A stretch of 64,000 bases of DNA, taken from Domibacillus tundrae. Its GTDB lineage: Bacteria; Bacillota; Bacilli; Bacillales; Domibacillaceae. A program made the translations under genes and the position numbers. Under the pieces are notes generated by a model that saw only the letters and a list, made by a program, of their open reading frames with translations, was not told the origin of the DNA and ran no database searches. This document shows positions 1-9,700 of the stretch, piece after piece; the first letter of the stretch is position 1, and each line of letters opens with the position of its first letter. The stretch spans positions 1 through 64,000 of the forward strand of contig NZ_LAJA01000004.1 of the NCBI RefSeq assembly GCF_000970675.1, written 5' to 3'.

Positions 1-153
1 TTCTAGCATTTGATCCTTGGGCCTGCAGGAAGCAGGTCACAAATGCGTTGCGACAGGGACGTCGTGATTCTAGCATTTGATCCTTGGGCCTGCAGGAAGC
101 AGGTCACAAATGCGTTGCGACAGGGACGTCGTGATTCTAGCATTTGATCCTTG
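1..153. repeat. Tandem 67-bp non-coding repeat (2.3 copies)
   Basis: Two identical 67-bp units (1-67 and 68-134) are followed by the first 19 bases of a third (135-153), ending just before the recG ribosome site. The unit length is not a multiple of three and no frame stays open through two units, so it is not coding. Each unit can fold into a stem GCATTTG/CAAATGC (unit positions 6-12 and 40-46) enclosing CCTGC-AGGAA-GCAGG (22-36). A second small hairpin follows, GCGAC-AGGGAC-GTCGT (50-65, one G-U pair). Both loops carry AGGA or AGGGA. The array may continue upstream of the window. No other copy is seen in the remaining 63.8 kb. Confidence 0.95.
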
Positions 154-174
154 TATATGAAAGGAGGAAAAACG

Positions 175-2232
175 ATGCTTGAAACCAGCCATCCGCTTAA
201 TCAGCCAATCAGTGTATTGAAAGGAGCGGGGAAAGAAGCTCAATTGTCACTGTCCTCTATTGGCGTGCTGACTGTTGGCGATTTAATGGAATTTGTTCCA
301 GCCCGCTATGATGATATGCGGCTGAAAAACCCCGAAGAAGCGGCCCATGATGAAAAAGTAACAATCGAAGGCGTGATTCAAACAGAGCCGTCAGTCATGT
401 ATTACGGAAAGAAAAAATCACGCCTGACGTTTAAAATGCTGTCTGGGTCCCATTTGATTAACGTAACGTTTTTTAATCAGCCTTATTTGAAGAAAAAAGC
501 GGCTGTTGGCGATACAGTAACCGTGACTGGAAAGTGGGACCGTCACCGGCTGGCGATTTCCGGACAGATGATGGAGACCGGCGCCTATTCGCGTGGAACT
601 GATTTTGAAGCGGTTTATTTGCTGCGTAACGCGCTCCCGCTTAAGCAATTTCGAAAACTCGTCAAGCAGGCGATCGACTTGTACGGTGATTACATTGAAG
701 AAACATTGCCGGTCCGCTTGACTGAGCAGTATCGGTTGATGGAAAGAAAAGAGGCGATTCGGGCGCTTCACTTTCCGGAATCACACGATGAAATGAAGCA
801 GGCGCGCCGCCGATTTGTGTATGAAGAATTCTTTTATTTTCAGCTGAAAATGCAGGCGCTCCGAAAAACGATTCGGGAGCAGTCCGGCGGAATCATACAA
901 AAATATGACCTTGCCAGGCTGAAGAAATTAATTGACTCGCTTCCTTTTGAATTAACCAATGCACAGAAAAAAGCCGTTAATGAAATTTGTGCGGATATGA
1001 AGGCGCCGTACCGGATGAACCGGCTGCTGCAAGGAGATGTCGGCAGCGGCAAAACAGCGGTAGCCATACTAGCACTCTATGCATCGGTAACAGCTGGATT
1101 TCAAGGTGCTTTAATGGTGCCAACTGAAATTTTGGCTGAGCAGCATGCGAAATCGCTTCATGACATGCTTGAGCCATTTGGTATTTCGACCGCTTTGTTA
1201 ACAGGCACAGTAAAAGGCAAACGCCGGAAAGCGCTGCTTGGCGCCCTTCAAGCAGGCGACATCGATATTTTAATTGGGACACATGCGCTTATACAGGATG
1301 ATGTTATATTTCATAATCTCGGACTTGTGATCACAGATGAACAGCATCGGTTTGGCGTCAACCAGCGCCGGGTCCTCCGGTCAAAAGGAGAAAACCCAGA
1401 CGTTTTGTTTATGACTGCAACGCCAATTCCACGGACACTTGCTATTACCGTTTTTGGTGAAATGGATGTGTCGATCATTAACGAAATGCCTGCAGGCCGA
1501 AAAGCGATTGAAACGTACTGGGCGAAAGAAGAGATGCTTGGCCGCGTTCTTGATTTTACGGAAAAAGAGCTTCAAAAAGGACGGCAGGCATATGTTATTT
1601 GTCCACTCATTGAAGAATCAGAAAAGCTCGATTTCCAAAATGCACTTGATGTCCATGCGCAGCTGACAAGCCATTTTCACGGGAAATTTACTGTCGGTCT
1701 TATGCATGGGCGATTAAGTGGCGAAGAAAAAGAAACTGTGATGAAATCGTTCAGCGTAAATGACCTAAATATTTTAGTATCAACGACTGTTGTGGAAGTC
1801 GGTGTGAATGTGCCAAATGCGACAGTCATGATTATTTATGATGCTGAACGATTCGGCCTGTCACAGCTTCATCAGCTGCGTGGACGTGTTGGACGGGGCT
1901 CGGAGCAGTCATATTGTATGCTTATTGCCGACCCGAAATCCGAAACCGGCAAAGAGCGCATGACTGCGATGACAGAAACAAATGATGGATTTGTATTAAG
2001 TGAAAAAGACTTGGAACTGCGCGGACCCGGCGATTTTTTTGGCCGTAAGCAAAGCGGTCTGCCTGAATTTAAAATGGCGGATATGGTGCACGACTATCGA
2101 GCGCTTGAAACCGCACGAGAAGATGCCAATACGTTGATCAATGATCCAGCTTTTTGGACGAACGATGAATATCGCCATTTGCGTAGCGCTTTGACCGATT
2201 CCGGCGTGCTCGCCGGCGAAAAGCTTGATTAA
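175..2232 (+). CDS. recG: ATP-dependent DNA helicase RecG
   Basis: Branch-migrating superfamily 2 helicase that reverses stalled forks and processes Holliday junctions. The 685 residues match the usual Bacillus length. An N-terminal wedge/OB domain (about 1-160) precedes two RecA-like domains: Walker A GDVGSGKT (about 287-294), DEQH box with HRFG (about 388), MTATPIPRT (motif III) and GRVGRG near the C-terminal TRG region. The ATG at 175 is chosen because a strong GAAAGGAGG site lies 8 bases upstream; an in-frame TTG at 151 would put the ribosome site inside the gene. It follows the tandem repeats directly, and no clear promoter is visible between them. Confidence 0.97.
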   Translation: MLETSHPLNQPISVLKGAGKEAQLSLSSIGVLTVGDLMEFVPARYDDMRLKNPEEAAHDEKVTIEGVIQTEPSVMYYGKKKSRLTFKMLSGSHLINVTFFNQPYLKKKAAVGDTVTVTGKWDRHRLAISGQMMETGAYSRGTDFEAVYLLRNALPLKQFRKLVKQAIDLYGDYIEETLPVRLTEQYRLMERKEAIRALHFPESHDEMKQARRRFVYEEFFYFQLKMQALRKTIREQSGGIIQKYDLARLKKLIDSLPFELTNAQKKAVNEICADMKAPYRMNRLLQGDVGSGKTAVAILALYASVTAGFQGALMVPTEILAEQHAKSLHDMLEPFGISTALLTGTVKGKRRKALLGALQAGDIDILIGTHALIQDDVIFHNLGLVITDEQHRFGVNQRRVLRSKGENPDVLFMTATPIPRTLAITVFGEMDVSIINEMPAGRKAIETYWAKEEMLGRVLDFTEKELQKGRQAYVICPLIEESEKLDFQNALDVHAQLTSHFHGKFTVGLMHGRLSGEEKETVMKSFSVNDLNILVSTTVVEVGVNVPNATVMIIYDAERFGLSQLHQLRGRVGRGSEQSYCMLIADPKSETGKERMTAMTETNDGFVLSEKDLELRGPGDFFGRKQSGLPEFKMADMVHDYRALETAREDANTLINDPAFWTNDEYRHLRSALTDSGVLAGEKLD

Positions 2233-2263
2233 GAATGCAAGTTGCCTCTTGCATTCTTTTTTT
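2231..2263 (+). terminator. Rho-independent terminator after recG
   Basis: An 11-bp perfect stem (AAGAATGCAAG at 2231-2241 pairing with 2248-2258, 6-base loop) runs into a T tract. It begins in the recG stop codon, and its descending arm also contains the -35 box of the fapR promoter. Confidence 0.9.
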
Positions 2264-2299
2264 GTTATCTTTATACTGTTTTTTAGTACCTAGTCCTAA
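2249..2299 (+). promoter_or_regulatory. fapR promoter with overlapping FapR operator
   Basis: TTGCAT (2249-2254), a 17-bp spacer and TATACT (2272-2277) form a SigA-type promoter. Just downstream, 2283-2299 reads TTAGTACCTAGTCCTAA, a close match to the 17-bp FapR operator family (TTAGTACCTRNTACTAA). It covers the expected start site near 2284. This predicts autorepression of fapR and control of plsX-fabD-fabG, relieved by malonyl-CoA, as known in B. subtilis. Confidence 0.9.
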
Positions 2300-2320
2300 T
2301 ATCGGATGGTGGGATGAAAG

Positions 2321-2911
2321 ATGAAACAATCAAAAAAAGAACGTCAGGAGCGTCTGCAAAAAACGATTCAGGAAAATCCGTTTGTGACCGATGAAGAACT
2401 GGCGCAGGAATTTAGCGTAAGCGTTCAAACGATTCGGCTTGATCGAATGGAGCTGTCCATTCCGGAGCTGAGAGAACGCATTAAATATGTAGCAGAGAAA
2501 AACATGCAGGATGAGATCCGCTCGCTTCCAATTGAAGAAGTGATTGGCGATATTATTGATATCGAATTGGACAAAAGCGCCATTTCGATTTTTGATGTAA
2601 AAAAAGAGCACGTGTTTACACGCAATGGCATTGCGCGCGGCCATCATTTATTTGCGCAAGCCAATTCATTGGCTGTAGCAGTCATTAATGATGAACTGGC
2701 ATTGACAGGTAAAGCTGAAATCCGGTTTACGCAGCCGGTTAAAGAAGGCAGCCGCATCGTTGCAAAAGCAAAAGTCACGCGATCTGAAAAAGGACGAACC
2801 ATTGTAGATGTGGCGAGTTTTGTTGGCAGTGATCTTGTATTCCGGGGTGAGTTCTCGATGTTTCGCGCACCATCTGTAGAAAAGGAGGAAAAAGATGAAA
2901 CTGGCAATTGA
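2321..2911 (+). CDS. fapR: Fatty acid/phospholipid synthesis repressor FapR
   Basis: Transcriptional repressor of membrane lipid synthesis genes that senses malonyl-CoA. At 196 aa it has an N-terminal DeoR-like helix-turn-helix (about 22-46, [20 protein letters not shown]), a linker helix and a hotdog-fold effector domain (about 75-190). R106, G107 and N115 in the segment [14 protein letters not shown] align with the B. subtilis malonyl-CoA ligand residues. It heads the fapR-plsX-fabD-fabG operon and its 3' end overlaps plsX by 17 bases, with the plsX ribosome site inside fapR. The upstream operator indicates autoregulation. Confidence 0.97.
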   Translation: MKQSKKERQERLQKTIQENPFVTDEELAQEFSVSVQTIRLDRMELSIPELRERIKYVAEKNMQDEIRSLPIEEVIGDIIDIELDKSAISIFDVKKEHVFTRNGIARGHHLFAQANSLAVAVINDELALTGKAEIRFTQPVKEGSRIVAKAKVTRSEKGRTIVDVASFVGSDLVFRGEFSMFRAPSVEKEEKDETGN

Positions 2912-3887
2912 TGCAATGGGCGGTGATCATGCGCCTGAGCAAATTATTTTTGGTGTCAACCGGGCATTGAAAGAATTACCGGAACTGGAATTAATGATCT
3001 TTGGAGATCAAGAGAAAATTCAGCCGCTTTTAGATGCAGGCAGCCGGGTGGAAGTTGTTCATTCACCGGATGTTATTCTTGGTACAGACGAACCCGTTCG
3101 GGCCGTTCGTCGAAAAAAACAGTCATCCCTCGTTATGATGGCTGAAGCTGTGGCGAATAAAAAAGCAGCTGCTTGCGTGTCAGCGGGTAATACGGGTGCG
3201 CTTATGGCAGCAGGATTATTCGTTATCGGCCGTATTGACGGGGTGGAACGGCCAGCTTTGGCGCCAACGTTTCCGACTGTTGACGGCAAAGGATTTGTCA
3301 TGCTCGATGCCGGAGCGAATGCAGATGCAAAGCCGGAGCACTTGCTGCAATATGCGGTGATGGGTTCTGTTTATGCTGAAAAAGTCCGCGGCATTGAAAA
3401 ACCGCGCATCGGGTTATTAAACATCGGAACGGAAGAAAAAAAAGGGAATGAACTAACAAAGGCGGCATATAAACTGTTAAGTGATGCGCCCGAAATGAAC
3501 TTTATCGGCAACGTTGAATCGCGTGAGCTGTTGAACGGAGTGGCGGACATTGTTGTGACAGATGGCTTTACTGGCAACATGGTGTTAAAAACGATTGAAG
3601 GCAGTGCACTGTCTATTTTCTCTATGTTAAAAACAGCGTTAACCGCTTCAACAAAATCAAAGATTGGTGCCTTGCTTTTAAAAGATGAATTGAGGGGCTT
3701 GAAAAATAAAATGGATTACGCTGAATATGGCGGCGCCGGTTTATTTGGCTTAAAAGCGCCTGTTATTAAAGCACACGGATCATCTGACGCAAATGCTTTT
3801 TATCATGCAATCGAACAAGCTCATAAAATGGCGCAGGCGAATGTGCCGGCTATTATTGAATCACAAATTGCCAGTGGGAAGGAATGA
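2895..3887 (+). CDS. plsX: Phosphate acyltransferase PlsX
   Basis: Peripheral membrane enzyme converting acyl-ACP to acyl-phosphate, the donor for PlsY in phosphatidic acid synthesis. At 330 aa it starts [15 protein letters not shown], the family's glycine-rich N-terminus, with [12 protein letters not shown] (about 96-107), LDAGANAD (about 137) and [14 protein letters not shown] in the C-terminal half. The ATG at 2895 follows AAAGGAGG at proper spacing and lies within the end of fapR. The stop overlaps the fabD start as ATGA, suggesting translational coupling. Confidence 0.97.
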   Translation: MKLAIDAMGGDHAPEQIIFGVNRALKELPELELMIFGDQEKIQPLLDAGSRVEVVHSPDVILGTDEPVRAVRRKKQSSLVMMAEAVANKKAAACVSAGNTGALMAAGLFVIGRIDGVERPALAPTFPTVDGKGFVMLDAGANADAKPEHLLQYAVMGSVYAEKVRGIEKPRIGLLNIGTEEKKGNELTKAAYKLLSDAPEMNFIGNVESRELLNGVADIVVTDGFTGNMVLKTIEGSALSIFSMLKTALTASTKSKIGALLLKDELRGLKNKMDYAEYGGAGLFGLKAPVIKAHGSSDANAFYHAIEQAHKMAQANVPAIIESQIASGKE

Positions 3888-4843
3888 CGAAACAGATGGG
3901 GAAAATCGCGTTTGTATTTCCGGGACAAGGTTCCCAAATGGTCGGCATGGGAAAATCACTTGCTGATCAGCATGCATATATAAAAGAGATGCTTCAAAAA
4001 GCGGATAAAAAACTCGGCTATTCATTAACGGACATTATGTTTAACGGACCGGAAGAAAAGCTGACGCTCACATCAAACGCGCAGCCAGCTCTTTTAGCAG
4101 TCAGCATGGCTGTGTTAAAACGGTTTGAAGAAGAAGGTATTATACCAGACTTTACTGCCGGTCATAGCCTCGGAGAATATTCTGCTTTAGCAGCAGCTGG
4201 CGCGATTACATATGAAGAAGCGGTTTATGCGGTTCATCAGCGCGGTAATTTAATGGAAGAAGCAGTACCGGCCGGCCAAGGCGCAATGGCAGCGGTGCTT
4301 GGCATGGAACGAGCGGCACTTGAAGAAGTGTTAGCACAAGTTTCAAAAGGCAGCGATATAGTGGCAGCAGCCAATTTTAACTGCCCGGGTCAAATTGTGA
4401 TTTCAGGGTCAAAAGAAGGTGTTGAAAAAGCATCTGAACTTCTAAAAGAAAAAGGCGCGAAACGAGTCATTCCATTAAATGTAAGCGGTCCTTTTCATTC
4501 GCCGCTTATGGAACCTGCTGCTGAAAAGTTACAGTTAGTACTTGATGAGGCAAATATTCAACCGAGCCAGATACCGGTCATTGCCAATGTGAATGCACAG
4601 CCGGTTACCGATGCAGAGACCATTAAAGAAAACCTTGTGAAACAGCTGTATTCACCGGTTTTATGGGAAGACAGCGTGCAAACGATGCTTGAGGCAGGAG
4701 TTGACACGTTTATTGAAATCGGTTCAGGTACCGTTTTGTCCGGCTTAATCAAAAAAGTAAATCGGCGTGTTCGGACGTTCGCCATCAGCGATGAAGAATC
4801 GATTGTAAAAACAGTGGCAGCACTGAAGGAGGAAACGGAATGA
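3884..4843 (+). CDS. fabD: Malonyl-CoA:ACP transacylase FabD
   Basis: Loads malonyl groups onto ACP for type II fatty acid synthesis in the cytoplasm. The 319 residues carry GQGSQ (14-18), the nucleophile motif GHSLGEYSA (93-101, Ser95) and catalytic His205 in SGPFHSPLM. The ATG at 3884 overlaps the plsX stop in an ATGA junction, but its ribosome site is very close. The in-frame ATG at 3896 ([12 protein letters not shown]) resembles the B. subtilis N-terminus and is a real alternative, shortening the protein by four residues. The 3' end overlaps fabG as ATGA. Confidence 0.96.
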   Translation: MTKQMGKIAFVFPGQGSQMVGMGKSLADQHAYIKEMLQKADKKLGYSLTDIMFNGPEEKLTLTSNAQPALLAVSMAVLKRFEEEGIIPDFTAGHSLGEYSALAAAGAITYEEAVYAVHQRGNLMEEAVPAGQGAMAAVLGMERAALEEVLAQVSKGSDIVAAANFNCPGQIVISGSKEGVEKASELLKEKGAKRVIPLNVSGPFHSPLMEPAAEKLQLVLDEANIQPSQIPVIANVNAQPVTDAETIKENLVKQLYSPVLWEDSVQTMLEAGVDTFIEIGSGTVLSGLIKKVNRRVRTFAISDEESIVKTVAALKEETE

Positions 4844-5583
4844 ATCTTGAAGGGAAAACAGCACTTGTCACAGGCGCGTCCCGTGGCATCGGTAAAGCCA
4901 TCGCATTAGAACTTGCCTGTCACGGTGCGGATGTTGCAGTCAATTACGCTGGGAATGAACAAAAAGCAAAAGAAGTAGCCGATGAAATCCAAGCAATGGG
5001 ACGACGTTCATTTATCGTTCAATGCGATATTTCAGATAGTGATGCTGTACAGGCGATGGTAAAAGAAACAGTTGCTCAATTTGGCCGCCTTGATATTTTG
5101 GTGAACAACGCGGGCATTACGCGCGATAACCTGATTATGCGTATGAAAGATCAGGAGTGGGATGACGTTATTAACACGAATTTAAAAGGTGTTTTCCTAT
5201 GTACAAAAGCGGTTACCCGCCAGATGATGAAGCAAAGAAGCGGCCGGATTATTAATATTTCTTCGGTTGTCGGCCGGATCGGAAATGCAGGTCAGGCCAA
5301 TTACACGGCAGCTAAAGCAGGTGTAATCGGCTTAACAAAAGCGTCTGCGCGTGAGCTCGCTGCACGTGGCATTACCGTCAACGCAATTGCTCCTGGCTTT
5401 ATCGCAACAGATATGACGGATAAACTGCCGGCAGAGGCAAAAGAGCAGCTGATCGGCCAGATTCCTCTTGGAACGCTCGGTGATACTGCTGACATCGCCG
5501 CCGCGGCTGCATTTTTAGCAAGTGATGGCGCTAAATATATTACCGGGCAGGTGCTCGGTGTCGACGGCGGCATGGCGATGTAA
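4840..5583 (+). CDS. fabG: 3-oxoacyl-ACP reductase FabG
   Basis: NADPH-dependent short-chain dehydrogenase that performs the first reduction of each fatty acid elongation cycle. At 247 aa it has the Rossmann motif TGASRGIG (11-18), NNAG (89-92) and the catalytic Ser142, Tyr155 and Lys159 (YTAAK). It is the last gene of the fapR operon, overlapping fabD by four bases. The promoter-like TATAAT before acpP suggests that acpP also has its own transcription. Confidence 0.97.
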   Translation: MNLEGKTALVTGASRGIGKAIALELACHGADVAVNYAGNEQKAKEVADEIQAMGRRSFIVQCDISDSDAVQAMVKETVAQFGRLDILVNNAGITRDNLIMRMKDQEWDDVINTNLKGVFLCTKAVTRQMMKQRSGRIINISSVVGRIGNAGQANYTAAKAGVIGLTKASARELAARGITVNAIAPGFIATDMTDKLPAEAKEQLIGQIPLGTLGDTADIAAAAAFLASDGAKYITGQVLGVDGGMAM

Positions 5584-5614
5584 GAAAAAGCGTGTTTTGA
5601 CGGATTGAATCGTC

Positions 5615-5620
5615 TATAAT
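5615..5620 (+). promoter_or_regulatory. Possible -10 box for acpP
   Basis: A perfect TATAAT lies between fabG and acpP. The only good -35-like hexamer, TTGACG at 5597-5602, is just 12 bp upstream, too close for a normal SigA promoter. The -35 is therefore uncertain. Confidence 0.35.
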
Positions 5621-5642
5621 ACTTGAGGGGAGGTGAATCATA

Positions 5643-5876
5643 GTGGCAGATGTATTAGAACGTGTAACAAAAATTATCGTCGATCGTCTAGGTGTCGAAG
5701 AATCACAAATCAACCTTGATGCAAAATTCAAGGAAGATCTTGGCGCAGATTCTTTAGATGTTGTTGAGCTTGTAATGGAGCTTGAGGACGAATTCGATAT
5801 GGAAATTTCCGATGATGATGCGGAAAATATTACGACGGTAGGCGACGCTGTAACGTACATAAACAGCAAAAACTAA
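5643..5876 (+). CDS. acpP: Acyl carrier protein
   Basis: Small acidic carrier of acyl chains in fatty acid and phospholipid synthesis. At 77 aa it has the typical length, with DSLD holding the phosphopantetheine attachment site Ser37 (GADSLDVVE). The start is GTG (5643), with a strong GGGAGGTGA site 5-8 bases upstream and [10 protein letters not shown] as N-terminus; no better ATG exists. It sits between fabG and rnc as in B. subtilis and is followed by its own terminator. Confidence 0.97.
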   Translation: MADVLERVTKIIVDRLGVEESQINLDAKFKEDLGADSLDVVELVMELEDEFDMEISDDDAENITTVGDAVTYINSKN

Positions 5877-5889
5877 TCGTCCATTAACG

Positions 5890-5919
5890 GCAGATCCGGC
5901 TAATCGGGTCTGCTTTTTT
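5890..5919 (+). terminator. Rho-independent terminator after acpP
   Basis: An 8-bp stem (GCAGATCC with GGGTCTGC, one G-U pair) and an 8-base loop precede a T6 tract. Confidence 0.85.
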
Positions 5920-5993
5920 AATTCTCTTTGCGCTATACATTTTTTTCGGCTAAACTATTTTTGTGTGCATTTTAACATTGCGGAGGAACAAGA

Positions 5994-6728
5994 ATGAAAA
6001 AAACAAATCGGGAGCAGCGTTATTCCGAACGGAAAAATATGGAGTTTCATGAATTTCAAGAGGAAATGGACATCCATTTTCAAAACGAATCGTTATTAAA
6101 GCAGGCATTTACGCATTCATCATATGTGAATGAGCATCGGAGAAAACCGTATGAAGATAATGAGCGGCTGGAGTTTTTAGGAGATGCTGTTTTAGAACTG
6201 ACTGTTTCGCAATTTTTATATAAAACATATCCGGTTATGTCAGAAGGGGAATTAACGAAACTCCGGGCAGCGGTCGTTTGTGAACCATCACTGGTCACAT
6301 TTGCGAACGAGCTTGAACTCGGCAAGCTCATCTTGCTTGGAAAAGGGGAAGAGATGACTGGAGGAAGAATGCGGCCCGCTCTTTTAGCAGATGTATTTGA
6401 AGCATATATTGGCGCCCTTTACTTAGATCAGGGAATGGAAGCGGTTGTTCCTTTTCTGGAAAAGATCGTTTTTCCGAAAATCAGCGCCGGTGCTTTTTCT
6501 CATGTGATGGATTTTAAAAGCCAGCTGCAGGAATTTGTGCAGCGTGAACTTAAAGGGGCGCCATCGTATCGGATATTAGAAGAAAAAGGCCCTGCGCACA
6601 ATAAAGAATTTATTACAGAAGTTTCGTTAAATGGCACCGTGCTCGGCCGTGGTGCCGGACGGTCAAAAAAAGAAGCAGAGCAATTTGCAGCGCGCATGGC
6701 GCTTGAACATGTAAAACAATCGAAGTAG
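5994..6728 (+). CDS. rnc: Ribonuclease III
   Basis: Double-strand-specific endoribonuclease that processes rRNA precursors and the scRNA/SRP RNA. At 244 aa it has a catalytic domain with the signature [14 protein letters not shown] (57-70; acidic residues Glu60, Asp64) and ADVFEAYIG (Asp133, Glu136), then a C-terminal dsRNA-binding domain (about 165-240, ending [17 protein letters not shown]). The ATG at 5994 follows GCGGAGGAAC. It is followed 17 bases later by smc, the same order as in B. subtilis. Confidence 0.97.
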   Translation: MKKTNREQRYSERKNMEFHEFQEEMDIHFQNESLLKQAFTHSSYVNEHRRKPYEDNERLEFLGDAVLELTVSQFLYKTYPVMSEGELTKLRAAVVCEPSLVTFANELELGKLILLGKGEEMTGGRMRPALLADVFEAYIGALYLDQGMEAVVPFLEKIVFPKISAGAFSHVMDFKSQLQEFVQRELKGAPSYRILEEKGPAHNKEFITEVSLNGTVLGRGAGRSKKEAEQFAARMALEHVKQSK

Positions 6729-6745
6729 GAGACAGGTGGATAGAC

Positions 6746-9700
6746 ATGATCCTGAAAAAGCTTGATATAGCGGGATTTAAATCATTTGCAGGGAAAATAA
6801 CCATCGACTTTATGCCCGGTGTGACAGCTGTTGTCGGGCCGAATGGTTCAGGGAAAAGCAATATTACCGAAGCGATTCGCTGGGTGCTTGGTGAACAGTC
6901 CGCTAAAAATTTGCGGGGCGGAAAAATGGAAGATGTTATCTTTTCCGGAAGTGATTCGAGAAGGCGGCTGAATGAAGCGGACGTGACCATTACGCTCGAT
7001 AATCGGGATGGGGCACTTCCGCTTGATTACAGTGAAGTAAGCATCACGCGCCGCGTAAATCGAAATGGCGACAGTGGGTTTTTTATCAATAAACAAAGCT
7101 GCCGGCTAAAGGACATTATTGAATTGTTTATGGACTCCGGACTTGGCCGCGGTGCATTTTCTATTATCGGACAAGGACGCGTCGATGAAATTTTAAACAG
7201 CCGTCCTGAAGAACGACGGTCGATATTTGAAGAAGCGGCTGGTGTGCTGAAATATAAAACCCGCAAAAAACAAGCGGAAATAAAGCTTGCTGAAACAGAA
7301 GAAAATGTCAGCCGTGTGCAGGACATTTTATATGAGCTGGAGCAGCGGGTAGAACCGCTGGAAATTCAGGCGGCTGCAGCAAAAGATTTTCTTGAAAAAA
7401 AAGCAGAATTAAAAGAAGTGGAAGCATCTGTCTGGGCGCATGATATTGCCGAGTCACATGCAGAATGGGAAGAACGAAAAAAGGACCGGCATCATCAAGA
7501 AGGGCAGATTACCTATTTTAGTGAAGAGGCGGAAAAAGCTGAATCACACATCCGGACATTAGAACAGGAAGTGAAAAAGCTTTCACTTCAAGAAGAATCG
7601 ACCCAGCAGAAGCTTATGACTATTATTGAATCACTCGAAAAAATTGAGGGAAGACGGCGTTTGATGGATGAACGCCAAAAAAATGCTTCTTATAATGAAG
7701 AAAAGCTCGTCCAATCGATGAAGGAAGCGGAAGAAAAAGAAGCTTCGTTAAAACAAGCATTAGCGGAAGTAAAAACGTTGTCCGAAACAAAAAAGCAGGC
7801 GTTTGGGACATTAAAGAAAGAAGCAGCGGAAAAAGAAGCACTGCTGCGCGCTTTATCCCAAAACAGCGGCGATACACTTGAGTCGCTCAAAGCAGATTAC
7901 ATTGACCATTTAAGCAAAGAAGCAGCCGCTAAAAATGAGCTGATTGAAATTGACCGCCAGCTTGAAAGGCTGACGGCCCGGTTTGAGCGGCTCGGCGGGC
8001 ACAACGATCAATATTTGTCTGAACGAGCCGCGCTTCAGCAAGAACAGGAGCAAATTGAAAAAGCACGTTTGTCAGCAGAACAAAAGCTTGATGAACATAC
8101 GACCGCTTATCGTGGGGCAAAACGGGAGCGGAATGAAGTAAAAGAATCGCTTGAAAAAAAACGAAATGCTTTATATAAGGCATACCAAATTTTGCAGGAA
8201 GCGTCGTCCCGCCGTGATCTTTTAGTCTCAATGGAAGAAGACTATTCGGGCTTCTTCTCTGGTGTTAAAGAAGTATTAAAAGAGAAAAAAGGCCGTCTGT
8301 CCGGCGTGATTGGCGCTGCCGCTGAATTAATCCGGGTGCCGAAACAATACGAACTGGCAATTGAAACAGCACTTGGCGGTGCCCTTCAGCATATTATTGT
8401 GACCGATGAGCCAGCTGCCAGAAAAGCGATCACTTTTTTAAAGCAGCATAAATATGGCAGGGCGACGTTTTTGCCGCTGTCAACCGTAAAAGAAAAATCT
8501 GTTCCGGATCATGTATTAGCATCTGTCCGGCACGAGAACGGTTTTCTCGGAACAGCTGTGGAACTGACGGACTACGATGAGCAGTATGCGCGCGCAGCCC
8601 GCCACTTACTGGGAAATGTCATCATTGCAGCAGCACTTGAAGAAGCAAACAACATCGCTCGTAAAGTGAATCATCGGTATCGCGTTGTAACAGTTGAAGG
8701 TGACGTGGTGAATGCCGGGGGCTCAATGACCGGGGGCTCAATGAAAAAAACAGGTGCGTCGCTGCTTGGCCGCAAAAATGAACTAGAAACGTTAAACGGA
8801 CAAATTGGACAGATGGAGCAAAAAACAGCTCAAGTGGAAAAAGAAGTGAAAGCATTTCAGATTCGCGCCGCTGAATGCGACCAACTCGTCGGGCGGCTTG
8901 AGGAAACAGGCGAGCTGTATCGGCAGGGACTTCAGGAAGCAAAAAATCAGCAGCTGGAATGGTCCTTTAATGAACAGTCGATTAACGACCGGCTCGCTGT
9001 ATATGACGCGGAAAAACGAGAGTTTCAGGAAGAAAAAGACCGGCTTGAGCAGCGGAAACACGAAGCATTCAAGCTTTTATCCGAAAAACAGCAAGCGATT
9101 CACCTGCTGGATAATCAAATGGCTTCGATCGAACAAAAGCAAAAAACAGACTCCTCCGAACGGGACCGGCTGGCGGAGCAGGTCAATACGCTCCGTCCAC
9201 AAATAGCGGTGCTTGAAGAACAACTTGCATATAACAATCAGCAGGAAAACCGGCTGCGTATGGAATTGACAGATGTCCAAAAGCAGCTGAAGCAGCTGAA
9301 AGATGAACAAGCGTTTATGGAAAACGAGCGATCTGACAGTGGATCGACCGGATTGACACTTGCACAGCAGTCGGATGAACTGGCAATTGAAAAAGACCGG
9401 CTTGTGAAACAAATTGCCTCGTTTAAGGCAGAACGAAATGACAAAGCGCAAAAGTTGGAAGAGGAAGCGGCTTCGCTGCAAGAATCACGCCGCCTGCTGA
9501 AAGGCTTGACAGAATCAGTGCGTGGGCATGATGTAGCCATTGCCCGTTTAGATGTTGAGATTGATACGTGGCTGCAAAAGCTAAATGAGCAATACGGCAT
9601 GTCATTTGAAGAAGCGGAGCGACTGTATCCTTTGACCCGCCCAATTGACGAAGCGAGACGGAACGTGCGACTCATTAAAAAAGCAATAGAAGAACTGGGC

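Noticed and set aside
418-2178. Several reverse-strand open frames inside recG and likewise inside nearly every other gene (for example 24844-25584 and 59116-59685)
   Set aside because: They are shadows of the + strand genes: no ribosome sites, compositions rich in His/Cys/Phe/Ser typical of antisense frames, and complete overlap with well-conserved genes.
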